NCBI GenBank assembly: GCA_036493735.1
Contig: DASXPH010000091.1
Span: 1 to 64,000, forward strand
Source of the DNA: AG2 sp036493735
GTDB taxonomy: Bacteria; Gemmatimonadota; Gemmatimonadetes; Gemmatimonadales; Gemmatimonadaceae
Direction: 5' to 3'
Length of the DNA: 64,000 nt
Both the position numbers and the translations under genes were made by a program. Below the pieces are notes generated by a model that saw only the letters and a program-made list of their open reading frames with translations, was not told where the DNA came from and ran no database searches. Numbering within the stretch: the stretch's first letter is position 1; each line of letters opens with the position of its first letter. This document shows, piece after piece, positions 8,428 to 15,963 of the stretch.

Positions 8428-9791
8428 GCATGGCCGAGGGCGGAGGTGCTTTGGCAGAGGGTAGAGGACAGAGGACAGAGGGCGAACCGCTGCTGACTGG
8501 CGGATCGCCCTCCGCCCTCAGCCCTCAGCTCCCTGCCGGGGTTGGCCGTTATCGCTGGATGATCTGCGCGCTGCTGTTCTTCGCGACGACGATCAACTAC
8601 ATGGACCGCCAGGTGCTCGGCATCCTTGCGCCGACACTGCAGCGCGAGATCGGCTGGTCGGAGGCACAGTATGGCGCGATCGTCTCCTGGTTCACCATTG
8701 CCTATGCGTTAGGCCTGCTCGTCGCCGGGCGCGTTATGGACCGACTTGGGGTGCGGCGGGGACTCGCCATCGCGATCGTGACGTGGAGCATTGCGGCGAT
8801 GAGCCATGCGCTCGCGCGCACGGCCAATGCCTTCGCGACCGCACGGTTCGCACTGGGGCTCGGCGAATCAGGCAACTTCCCGGCGGCGATCAAGGCCGTC
8901 GCCGAATGGTTCCCTGCGCGCGAGCGCGCACTTGCGACTGGAATCTTCAACGCGGGCTCGAACATCGGCGCGATCGTCGCGCCGCTCGTCGTTCCCTGGA
9001 TCGCGCTGACATGGGGCTGGCGTTACGCGTTCATCTGGACGGGTCTGCTGAGTGCGACGTGGCTGGCGTTCTGGCTCAATATTTATCGCCCCCCACAGGA
9101 GCATCATCGGTGTTCGCCGGCGGAGCTCGCGCTCATCCGCGGCGACGTGACCGAGCCGACGGTTGCCATTCGCTGGAAGGGACTGCTCGGCCATCGCCAG
9201 ACCTGGGCGTTCGCGATTGCTAAACTCATGACCGACCCGGTCTGGTGGTTCTATCTCTTCTGGATGCCGAAGTTTCTCGACGCGAAATTCGGCGTCCACC
9301 TCGCTGGCCTTGCCGCGCCGCTGATCGTCGTCTACGCGTTGGCGGATGTCGGCTCGGTGGGCGGCGGCTGGTTGTCCGGTGCTCTGATCAATCGGGGCTG
9401 GTCGGTGAATCGCGGCCGCAAGGTGACGTTACTCATCGCCGCCCTGCTCATCGTGCCGACGATGTTCGCCCCGCGTGTGAACGGCATGTGGGCGGCGGTT
9501 CTCATTGTCGGCGTCGCGGCGGCCGCGCATCAGTGGTGGTCGGCGAATCTATTCACCCTGTCAAGCGACATGTTCCCTCGTCAGGCGGTTGGCTCGGTAG
9601 TTGGCATCGGCGGCTTTTTCGGCGCGCTTGGCGGCGCCGTGTTTCAGCGCATCACCGGCATCGTGCTGCAACACAACGGCGAGAATTACACACCCATCTT
9701 CCTTGTCTGCGGCTTCGCGTACGTAACGGCGCTCGCGATCGTGCAGCTCCTCGTGCCACGACTCGAGCGAATTCAGTTGCCTGAGGCATAG
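8424..9791 (+). CDS. exuT: MFS hexuronate transporter (ExuT-like) with a repeat-derived N-terminal insertion
   Basis: 455 residues, 12 predicted membrane segments of the anion:cation symporter branch of MFS. The transporter proper starts near residue 42 (RYRWMICALLFFATTINYMDRQ, shown here in pieces: RYRWMICALL then INYMDRQVLGI), with GRVMDRLGVRRG as loop 2-3 signature and GLGESGNFPAAIKA typical of hexuronate/galactonate permeases. The operon partners support uronate import. Residues about 5-38 are Gly/Glu/Ser/Pro-rich, unlike family members, and are encoded by an inverted low-complexity repeat (8436-8537) like those found between genes elsewhere in the window. The true initiation codon might be different, but no better start lies between the repeat and the first helix. 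Confidence 0.9.
   Translation: MSMAEGGGALAEGRGQRTEGEPLLTGGSPSALSPQLPAGVGRYRWMICALLFFATTINYMDRQVLGILAPTLQREIGWSEAQYGAIVSWFTIAYALGLLVAGRVMDRLGVRRGLAIAIVTWSIAAMSHALARTANAFATARFALGLGESGNFPAAIKAVAEWFPARERALATGIFNAGSNIGAIVAPLVVPWIALTWGWRYAFIWTGLLSATWLAFWLNIYRPPQEHHRCSPAELALIRGDVTEPTVAIRWKGLLGHRQTWAFAIAKLMTDPVWWFYLFWMPKFLDAKFGVHLAGLAAPLIVVYALADVGSVGGGWLSGALINRGWSVNRGRKVTLLIAALLIVPTMFAPRVNGMWAAVLIVGVAAAAHQWWSANLFTLSSDMFPRQAVGSVVGIGGFFGALGGAVFQRITGIVLQHNGENYTPIFLVCGFAYVTALAIVQLLVPRLERIQLPEA
8436..8537. repeat. Low-complexity-armed inverted repeat inside the transporter CDS
   Basis: A purine-rich left arm (8436-8485: units such as GAGGGCGGAGG, GCAGAGGGTAGAGGACAGAGG, quoted here in part) faces a pyrimidine-rich right arm (8504-8537: TCGCCCTCCGCCCTCAGCC...). 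The centre is about 18 bp. It is the same kind of element as those at 18159, 22441, 28489 and 31455, but here it is in frame and translated as residues about 5-38 of the transporter. Confidence 0.75.
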
Positions 9792-9807
9792 GCGACCTGC
9801 GCCGCAC

Positions 9808-9840
9808 GGCTGGATTCCGGGCCTTCCGTCCGCGATGACG
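9808..9840. repeat. Dispersed-repeat-like intergenic hairpin
   Basis: The segment GGCTGGATTCCGGGCCTT followed by CCGTCCGCGATGACGTC resembles the common bacterial intergenic repeat type that reads CTGGATTCC...GGAATGACG. It lies in the 66-bp gap after the transporter stop and before the plug-like lipoprotein, where a 3'-end hairpin would be expected. The similarity is judged by eye. Confidence 0.45.
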
Positions 9841-9857
9841 TCGTCGTAAGCTGGATC

Positions 9858-10244
9858 GTGCGACGTCTCGTTTCCCTCATCGCCTTCGTCACGGCGTGTG
9901 CCTCGTCAGGCGGGCATTCAGCGACCGACCGGCCCAGGGCCTCGTCGGACGTCATCACGCTCGAAGAGATTCAGAGCGGGCACTGGCAGAACGCATACGA
10001 GCTCGTTCAGACGCTCCGGCCACGTTGGCTGCGCAACCATGGTCCGGACTCGATCCTCGGCGAAACGGCCGACGTGCAGGTACACGTTGACGACAATCGT
10101 CTTGGAGGCACGGCGACACTCCGCAACATCGCGACAGCCGACATTGCGTCAATTCAGTTCGTCGATCCCGTCAGCGCGGCTGCGCGCTGGGGCGGTGATC
10201 ACGCGAACGGGGCAATCATTATCACGACAGGCACTAGGGACTAG
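9858..10244 (+). CDS. Small lipoprotein with TonB-plug-like C-terminus
   Basis: 128 residues from a GTG start. MRRLVSLIAFVTACASS looks like a lipoprotein signal (lipobox around FVTAC). The C-terminal part, VQVHVDDNRLGG, LRNIATADIASIQFVDPVSAAARWG, HANGAIIITT, matches the core strands of the plug domain of TonB-dependent SusC-like receptors, in which the last motif normally reads (S/A)NGVIxITTK. There is no barrel. Stand-alone plug-like proteins occur in Gemmatimonadota-type genomes; the role is unknown. The stop codon TAG lies within a run of CTAGGGA units (10230-10250), a half-arm of the low-complexity repeat class. Confidence 0.7.
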   Translation: MRRLVSLIAFVTACASSGGHSATDRPRASSDVITLEEIQSGHWQNAYELVQTLRPRWLRNHGPDSILGETADVQVHVDDNRLGGTATLRNIATADIASIQFVDPVSAAARWGGDHANGAIIITTGTRD

Positions 10245-10254
10245 GGATAGGGGC
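10229..10254. repeat. Low-complexity half-arm (CTAGGGA units)
   Basis: Three near-tandem units CTAGGGA/CTAGGGATAGGGG at the junction of two convergent genes. It resembles one arm of the composite inverted elements elsewhere in the window, but no matching opposite arm is seen. It supplies the stop codon of the upstream gene. Confidence 0.5.
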
Positions 10255-10278
10255 GGCAGTGACCATGTGCACGCCCCT

Positions 10279-12231
10279 TCACGGTCCCCGCGCGGCGGAA
10301 TTCGCACGCGGCCAGATATTGTTGCTCCGATCGACATCTGGCATTGCCTGCCGGGGATCGACCACGACGCGAACAATCGGCTTCCGCTCTCGAACGCGGT
10401 AATCGAGGCGCGAGCCGAGATTCCACATCTCCACTGGCAGCCTCACGGTGGACGTCGTGCCGTCCGCGAAAGTGATTGCCAGCTCCGCGGGCATCACCAT
10501 CGTGCCGCGATTCTCGAGGTGGATCACCGATTCAGCGTTCGCTGACGTACTCACCGAGTCCACGGCCTGATCCAATCGAGAAGTCGTGAACACCCAATCG
10601 CGCCAGAACCAATCCAGCTCCATGCCGGACTCGTCGCGCATGAGGCGGAAGAAATCCGCCGGCGTCGGATGCCTGAACGCCCAGCTGCGGATGTACTCAC
10701 GGAACGCGGCGTCGAAGCGCTCCTTGCCGAGCACCTCGTAGCGGAGCAGTTGCATCATCAGCGCCGGCTTCTGGTATCCGCCCCAGAAGAGATCACGCAC
10801 CTCCACCGGCTTCTCGATGAGTGGTTGCTCATTGCCGGCCGTCGCGTGCTCGGCATACAGGTGGAGGGGATGCACCTCGATCGTGTCGCCGTAGGGAGTG
10901 CCGGCGAAATACTTCGCCGCACCGGCGAGGTCGATGAAGGTGTTGAAGCCCTCGTCCATCCACGGATAGAGTCGCTCATTCGAGCCGACGATCATCGGGA
11001 ACCACTCGTGCCCGAACTCGTGCGACAGCGCCCATTGCTGGTCCTCCCGCGTCGGGCTGTTCGGCACGAACGTCAGCATCGGGTACTCCATTCCTTCGAT
11101 GGGGCCCTCGACGGTGGTGGCGTGCGTATACGGATACCGATACCACTGCTCGCTGAAGTACTGGATCGCCGAGCGCGCCATCCTGATCGCTTCCTCCCAC
11201 TTGTCGGCGGTTGGGCGGTACAGCGTCTCGATGAGGATGCCGTCGTAGCTCGTGGCGTCCCAACGGAAGCTCGGCCCCGCGGCAAAGGCGAAGTCGCGGA
11301 CGCTGTCGGCGGTGAAGCGCCAGGTGAGAGTACCTTGCGTCGTCGGACGGGTGCGGTCGGCGTGGCCCGCCTCGTCCTTTGTGATGATGGCCACCGGCGT
11401 CGCGGAATGCCGCGCGCTCGTTAGGCGTGCGCGCTGCGCCGGCGTCAGCACCTGTTCCGGGTCGAGCAGCTGCCCGGTGGCGGCGACGATGTACGACGCC
11501 GGCACCGTCAGCGCGACGTCGAACCGGCCATATTCGAGATAGAACTCGCCCGCGCCGATGTACGGCTCGTGATTCCAGCCGCGCACGTCGTCGTAGACCG
11601 CGACGCGTGGGTACCACTGCGCGATCTCGTAGAGTGGACCGTCGTGGCCCATCCGGCCCGCGCCCTGCGCCGGGACCCCGAAGTGCCAGGCGAAATCGAG
11701 ATCGATGGACGAACCCGATGCGAGCGGTGCGGGAAGATCGACCCGCATCGTCGTGCCGTAGATCGTCGCGCGTGCCGCGCGACCTGTCACGCGCGCCGAG
11801 TCGAGCGTCAGCCCGCCATTGAATCCCTGGCAGGAGAAGTCGAACGACGACCCGAGGAACTGGAGTGGCGGCTGATTGAGCACATTCGTAACGCTCGTCG
11901 GCGCGCAGATGTTTTGCTCGACGAATAGCCAGAGGTAGGGAAGGGACTCTGGCGCGTGATTTACATAATGGATGGTCTCGCGTCCGCGCAGCTCGTTCTT
12001 CGCGGGGTCGAGCGTCGCGGTGATTCGGTAGTCGGCGCGCTGCTGCCAGTAGCGCGGCCCCGGCCGGCCGGAGCCGGTGCGGTACTCGTTAGGTGCCGGC
12101 AGGTCGAGGGCGCGGAAGGGCGACGTGTCGGCCACGCTGGCGCCGGGTTGGACCGGCGCCTGGGCGTCTGTAGGGCGCGCTGCTACGACAGCAAGTCCGC
12201 CGAGCATCGCGATCGCGAGGGGGATGCGCAT
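10279..12231 (-). CDS. Secreted M1 family (aminopeptidase N-like) metallopeptidase
   Basis: 650 residues with a cleavable signal peptide (MRIPLAIAMLGGLAVV...TDAQA). The gluzincin motif HEFGHEWFP is at about residue 404, and the third zinc ligand follows in YPWMDEGFNTF. A Glu-Gly-Met-Glu-like exopeptidase loop, EGPIEGMEYP, precedes it, in place of the classical GAMEN. M1 enzymes trim N-terminal residues from peptides; here it is probably periplasmic. The C-terminal region is an Ig-like beta domain (LPVEMWNLGSR...). It is the second gene of a minus-strand pair with the small protein upstream at 12238 (6-bp gap). Length is typical for the short, bacterial secreted branch. Confidence 0.93.
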   Translation of the reverse strand: MRIPLAIAMLGGLAVVAARPTDAQAPVQPGASVADTSPFRALDLPAPNEYRTGSGRPGPRYWQQRADYRITATLDPAKNELRGRETIHYVNHAPESLPYLWLFVEQNICAPTSVTNVLNQPPLQFLGSSFDFSCQGFNGGLTLDSARVTGRAARATIYGTTMRVDLPAPLASGSSIDLDFAWHFGVPAQGAGRMGHDGPLYEIAQWYPRVAVYDDVRGWNHEPYIGAGEFYLEYGRFDVALTVPASYIVAATGQLLDPEQVLTPAQRARLTSARHSATPVAIITKDEAGHADRTRPTTQGTLTWRFTADSVRDFAFAAGPSFRWDATSYDGILIETLYRPTADKWEEAIRMARSAIQYFSEQWYRYPYTHATTVEGPIEGMEYPMLTFVPNSPTREDQQWALSHEFGHEWFPMIVGSNERLYPWMDEGFNTFIDLAGAAKYFAGTPYGDTIEVHPLHLYAEHATAGNEQPLIEKPVEVRDLFWGGYQKPALMMQLLRYEVLGKERFDAAFREYIRSWAFRHPTPADFFRLMRDESGMELDWFWRDWVFTTSRLDQAVDSVSTSANAESVIHLENRGTMVMPAELAITFADGTTSTVRLPVEMWNLGSRLDYRVRERKPIVRVVVDPRQAMPDVDRSNNIWPRANSAARGP

Positions 12232-12237
12232 AGGCTG

Positions 12238-12507
12238 TCAGCTCTTCCGCTTCGTGGCCGCGCGTTCGCGCGCCCTCATTTTGGCGAGAGTGGGTTGGAG
12301 ATACCGGCGGTACCCATCGGGGCTCATCCACCCCTTTGGGCAGTCGACGCGCCTCAGCTCCGCGGCGGTCAGGACGAGGAACTGGTGCGTCTTGCTCGTG
12401 GTCCGTTGGACGCGCACGCGATATTTGCCCGACAGCACCGCGCGTACGCGACCAATCCGTCGGTCGGGCACGCGCACACAATCGCCGACGACAAACCGCC
12501 GCGCCAT
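12238..12507 (-). CDS. Small basic SH3/KOW-like protein, function unknown
   Basis: 89 residues, strongly basic. The first half, VVGDCVRVPDRRIGRVRAVLSGKYRVRV, read as short strands with a G-R-V turn, resembles a KOW/SH3-type beta barrel; the second half is a basic helix with a Lys/Arg-rich tail (RARERAATKRKS). Such proteins often contact nucleic acid, but no specific family is recognised. It lies 6 bp upstream of the M1 peptidase on the same strand. The 106-bp region upstream (12508-12613) shows no gene. Confidence 0.55.
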   Translation of the reverse strand: MARRFVVGDCVRVPDRRIGRVRAVLSGKYRVRVQRTTSKTHQFLVLTAAELRRVDCPKGWMSPDGYRRYLQPTLAKMRARERAATKRKS

Positions 12508-12613
12508 CGCTAGCTCACTCGGTCGAAGGGCATGACGAGCACTCCGGCGGCTGTGCGGGCCGGGTGATTCGATCCCGCAAGCAAGACTGTGTTGGCGTCG
12601 GAGGCGACCATAC

Positions 12614-13414
12614 CTAACGAATCTTCGTCGCGATGCGATCGCGGCCCATCTGGTGGAGGACGAGCCCCGTCACCGCACCGCTCGCGTTGCGCACGAAGGT
12701 GATCTGTGCGTCGACATCCTTCGCGAAAAAGTCATTGACGCTCGATGGCAAGAGGCGTCGCTCGGTGCCGACTGTCGAGGTGATATCGAGGGCGCCATCG
12801 GCCGCCTTGACATCGAACTGGAGGCCTGGAATGAACTCGTATACGCCAACGAGCGGTGCGAGCGCCGACGCGGACAGCGTGATTGCCGTGTGCGGCGCGG
12901 GCGGGAGCGAGGACGGCGGCACCATGCCCATGAGACGCATGTACGACGAGAGCTGGCTGTAGTGCTCGGCCAGGTCCGTCTCGAACCCGAGGAGGTAGCT
13001 CACGTCGACGAACGAGTCGAACGCCTGGACGCGGTCGAGGGCCGTGTCGCAGAAGCGCAGCGACGCCTTCAGTCGCCTGACGAGAGTGTCCTTCGGCCAG
13101 CGAGCCTTTGTGGAATCGGAGAGCGAGTCCTTCGCCGCCATTGGGTGCCGCATCTTGCCGAAGGTGCCGCACAGCTCGTAGTTCGCGCGCTCGAGGTGCT
13201 GCGCGATATAGCCGATGCTTTGCTGCTTCGGTGTCGGCCGGTAATCGTAGCGCGAGGCAGGAATGGAGTCGAACGCGCGGGCGAGCAGGCCTCCGTATCT
13301 GTCGGCCACGTTCTGGTATGCGAGGCGAACGCTGACGGGCGGCGTCGACTGGGCCACGAGCGGAGCCGCGGGCACGAAGGAGAGCACGGCAACTACGCGA
13401 CGGAGGAGGGGCAT
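12614..13414 (-). CDS. Secreted DinB-superfamily protein
   Basis: 266 residues with a signal peptide (MPLLRRVVAVLSFVPAAPLVAQS). The middle is a DinB-like four-helix bundle: YDYRPTPKQQSIGYIAQHLER with a His that would be the first metal ligand, and SDYLLGF/LAEHYSQLSSYMRL-type segments with the second and third His region. DinB-fold proteins are metal-dependent, often thiol transferases. A C-terminal beta extension of about 90 residues (LVGVYEFIPGLQFDV, ITFVRNASGAVTGLVLHQ) resembles the lipocalin-like tail seen on some secreted peptidases. Substrate unknown. Confidence 0.8.
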   Translation of the reverse strand: MPLLRRVVAVLSFVPAAPLVAQSTPPVSVRLAYQNVADRYGGLLARAFDSIPASRYDYRPTPKQQSIGYIAQHLERANYELCGTFGKMRHPMAAKDSLSDSTKARWPKDTLVRRLKASLRFCDTALDRVQAFDSFVDVSYLLGFETDLAEHYSQLSSYMRLMGMVPPSSLPPAPHTAITLSASALAPLVGVYEFIPGLQFDVKAADGALDITSTVGTERRLLPSSVNDFFAKDVDAQITFVRNASGAVTGLVLHQMGRDRIATKIR

Positions 13415-13593
13415 TGTTCCGCGGTGTCGGGGTCAGTGGACCAACCTTCGAAAGCCAGGATACTCCCCCTCGGCATTTGTGTTCCCCCGGCCTCGATCGT
13501 AGATGTCGAACGCGGGGCTCGAGGCGCGCGGATGCACATCAGCGGCGGCCACGGACGTACCCAACGATGAGTGAATCACCGCGCGCGCGTCAC

Positions 13594-14130
13594 TCACTTC
13601 GGCGGAAGCTTGCGGTAGCTGAGGCTCTGATCGCGCGGCGTGCACATGTGCCGCCAATCGGTGCCGCGCTGCACCGGCTCGCACTGCTCGACGTGTAGCA
13701 CGCTGTCGGTGAACACCGTGCGCGTCGGCTGCGCCGGCATCACTTCGGCGTTCGGACGAAGGTCGCCGTCCACGCGAACGAACATGAGACGGCGGCCCCA
13801 CGGCGTGAGGGCACGCTCGGCCGCGCTCGCGCCGTCGGCAAATTCAACATGAACCGCCAGATTGCCATCGGTCGTGACGCGGAGGGTGTCGACGTTCGCG
13901 CTCACCCGCAGGTCGACCGGCGTCTGGACCGTGCGCGATTCGTCGAAGTGCGGGCTCGTATCCGCCATCAGCTGCACTCCGGCCGGCCTGGCGCTGATGT
14001 GCACGACGACGACCTGACGGGTGAATGACGTCAGGTGAAGCGTCACCTGGTGGCGGGGAGCCGTATGCGCAGGCATCCCGATGACGATCGCGGCGAGCGG
14101 AAGGAGTCCGAGGGCTTTCATCGTGATCAT
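13594..14130 (-). CDS. Secreted hypothetical protein
   Basis: 178 residues with a signal peptide (MKALGLLPLAAIVIGMPAHTA if started at codon 4). The remainder is beta-rich: HQVTLHLTSFTRQVVVVHISARPAG, a disordered Thr/Val stretch, and a final region with two Cys (EQCEPVQ...HMCTPRD) that might form a disulfide. No family recognised. It is isolated: 178 bp downstream of it (13415-13593) contains no gene I can support, only a C-rich stretch. Confidence 0.6.
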   Translation of the reverse strand: MITMKALGLLPLAAIVIGMPAHTAPRHQVTLHLTSFTRQVVVVHISARPAGVQLMADTSPHFDESRTVQTPVDLRVSANVDTLRVTTDGNLAVHVEFADGASAAERALTPWGRRLMFVRVDGDLRPNAEVMPAQPTRTVFTDSVLHVEQCEPVQRGTDWRHMCTPRDQSLSYRKLPPK

Positions 14131-14188
14131 GAGGGCCTCGCCTGTCGGTTACGCAACTACTAATACTCGAGCCATCTTGGTTGTGCAA

Positions 14189-15253
14189 TCAGGCAAGCAG
14201 TTTCAGCGCAGACCGGCCCTCCTGCTCCACCTGCTTCAGCGTGCACTGTCGGGGCTTCTTATCCGGGCGCCAGCGGAGGAACGACGTCCCGTGGCGGAAG
14301 CGGCCGCCGGAGAAGTGATCGTACTGTACCTCGACGACGAGCTTCGGCGCGAGCGGCTCCCACTCAGCCGACCGTTCGGTACTCCATCGGCTCGGGCCGC
14401 CGGGCGCTCGACCGGTAAAGCCCGGCTTCTTGACCAACTTCTCTAGCTTTGGCGTGAGCGCCGCCCGCTCCGCCGCTTTCATGCTCGAGGTGAAGCCGAC
14501 ATGGTGCAAAAGGCCGTCGTCGTCGTATAGTCCGAGGAGGAGAGAGCCGACAATCTTGCCCCGGCTCGCGTAGCGGAATCCGCCGACGACGCACTCGGCC
14601 GTCCGCATCTGTTTCATCTTGCGCATCGCGCGCTCGCCGGACTCGTAAGGCTGATCGAGGCGCTTCGCGACGACGCCGTCGAGGCCTCCGCCGACGGAGC
14701 GAAACCAGCGCTTCACGGCCGTCATGGTGTGCGCCGCGGGCGACAGCCAGACCGCGGCACCGTGAGGCACGGTCGATCGATACCACTGCTCCAGCGCTTT
14801 GCGCCGCTCGGCGAGGTGTCGCTCGACGAGACGCTCGCCCTTGCCGTCGACGAGCAGATCGAAGGCGACGAACGCCGCCGGATGTTCGCGTGAGAGCTTC
14901 TCGACGCGACTACTAGCGGGATGGATGCGCAGCAAGAGCTCGTCGAACGAGAGTGTGCCTTCCACCGGGACGACGATCTCGCCGTCCACGACGAATCGCT
15001 CGGCGCGTAACGACTGCATCGTCGCGACGACATCGGGGAAGTACCGCGCGAGCGGCTTGCCCGCCTTCGACATCAGATCGACCCGTTCGCCGTCGCGAAA
15101 GGCGAGGCAGCGAAAGCCGTCCCACTTGGGTTCGTATTGCCATTCTTCGCCGGTGGGCAGTTCGTCCACGAGCTGCGCTTCCATCGGTGCGTAAGTGAGA
15201 GGAAGTGGTAAACCCCTGTTGCGTGGTGCGCGCTTCGACCGCGCGGGCGTCAT
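14189..15253 (-). CDS. ligC: ATP-dependent DNA ligase, LigC type
   Basis: 354 residues: nucleotidyltransferase domain followed by an OB-fold. The adenylation motif EPKWDGFR near residue 45 carries the nucleophilic Lys; VVDGEIVVP, FVAFDLLV, GLDGVVAKR and MRKMKQMRTAECVVGG are motifs III, IIIa, IV and V. The layout matches mycobacterial LigC, a stand-alone ligase of the NHEJ/base-excision repair group, rather than the multi-domain LigD. It is translationally coupled (ATGA at 15250-15253) to an uncharacterised protein upstream; no ku gene is present in the window. Confidence 0.92.
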   Translation of the reverse strand: MTPARSKRAPRNRGLPLPLTYAPMEAQLVDELPTGEEWQYEPKWDGFRCLAFRDGERVDLMSKAGKPLARYFPDVVATMQSLRAERFVVDGEIVVPVEGTLSFDELLLRIHPASSRVEKLSREHPAAFVAFDLLVDGKGERLVERHLAERRKALEQWYRSTVPHGAAVWLSPAAHTMTAVKRWFRSVGGGLDGVVAKRLDQPYESGERAMRKMKQMRTAECVVGGFRYASRGKIVGSLLLGLYDDDGLLHHVGFTSSMKAAERAALTPKLEKLVKKPGFTGRAPGGPSRWSTERSAEWEPLAPKLVVEVQYDHFSGGRFRHGTSFLRWRPDKKPRQCTLKQVEQEGRSALKLLA

Positions 15254-15864
15254 GGCAGTGGGGCGAGCTTCGGCGGCCGCGCCCCGCGCCTAACGGCGCC
15301 GGCAACTGGGATGTACTCGAGCTCCTGACTTTCGCGCACTTGCCGCAGCAGTAATCCACCACGGCTCATGTCGCCGCGACCGACGAACTCGCGCGGGAAC
15401 ATGAGTCGGTCCCCGAGCGCGGCAACGAGCGTATCGCAGTACTTGCCAGTCGCGATGCTGCCGAGGAGCACGACCTGATCGTCCGTGCCGAGTGAGGCCG
15501 CGATCGCTTCGACATCGCGACGCAGCGGCGTGAGATATCGCTCATCGCCGCCGCCGATGTCCACCTCGGCGAACGCGCAGAGGTCGCTTCTCGTCACCCG
15601 CGCGGACGGCGGCACGAGACCGCGCTCGGTCGTGATGACGAGCGTGCCGGGATGCGACGCCGTCGCGCGGCCGAACGCACGCGCGTACGCGAGCTTTCCG
15701 CGAAAGTACAAGCCGCTCAGGAAGCTGAAGACCTCGCCCAGCTCGACGCCGTCGGGCTGGCGCAGTGCGTGCGCGAGCGGAAACTCGGCTCGCGGGTTGA
15801 GAATCAGCTTGGCCCGCTCGCCGTCACAGCGGGCGGGGGAGAGGAGGAAAATGCGGCTCGCCAT
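15250..15864 (-). CDS. Conserved hypothetical protein coupled to the DNA ligase
   Basis: About 204 residues from ATG 15864. It starts MASRIFLLSPARCDGERAKL and contains SFLSGLYFRGKLAYARAFG, GTLVITTERGLVPP, and a Rossmann-like DDQVVLLGSIATGKYCDTLV. I recognise no named family. An open frame continues upstream to 15987, but that part is only the low-complexity repeat at 15867-15963, so it is excluded. The four-base overlap with the ligase gene suggests the two are made together and may act in one DNA-repair process (inference). Confidence 0.7.
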   Translation of the reverse strand: MASRIFLLSPARCDGERAKLILNPRAEFPLAHALRQPDGVELGEVFSFLSGLYFRGKLAYARAFGRATASHPGTLVITTERGLVPPSARVTRSDLCAFAEVDIGGGDERYLTPLRRDVEAIAASLGTDDQVVLLGSIATGKYCDTLVAALGDRLMFPREFVGRGDMSRGGLLLRQVRESQELEYIPVAGAVRRGARPPKLAPLP

Positions 15865-15866
15865 TA

Positions 15867-15963
15867 ACGGTGGACGGTGGACGGTGGTCTGGTCTGTGGT
15901 CTGTAGACTGGCAGTCTGAAATCTACCGTCCACCGCCCACTGTTCACCGTTCATCACCGGCTG
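15867..15963. repeat. Inverted element with (GGTGGAC)n-type arms
   Basis: The left arm at 15868-15900 repeats CGGTGGA; the right arm at 15924-15961 reads ACCGTCCACCGCCCAC... A small central palindrome AGACTGGCAGTCT is at 15906-15918. It occupies the whole space between the amidohydrolase and the ligase-linked gene and contributes the last codons and TGA stop of the amidohydrolase. Confidence 0.75.

Noticed and set aside
12565..12600. tRNA-like GATTCGATCCCGC segment
   Set aside because: No acceptor, D or anticodon stem can be built around it.
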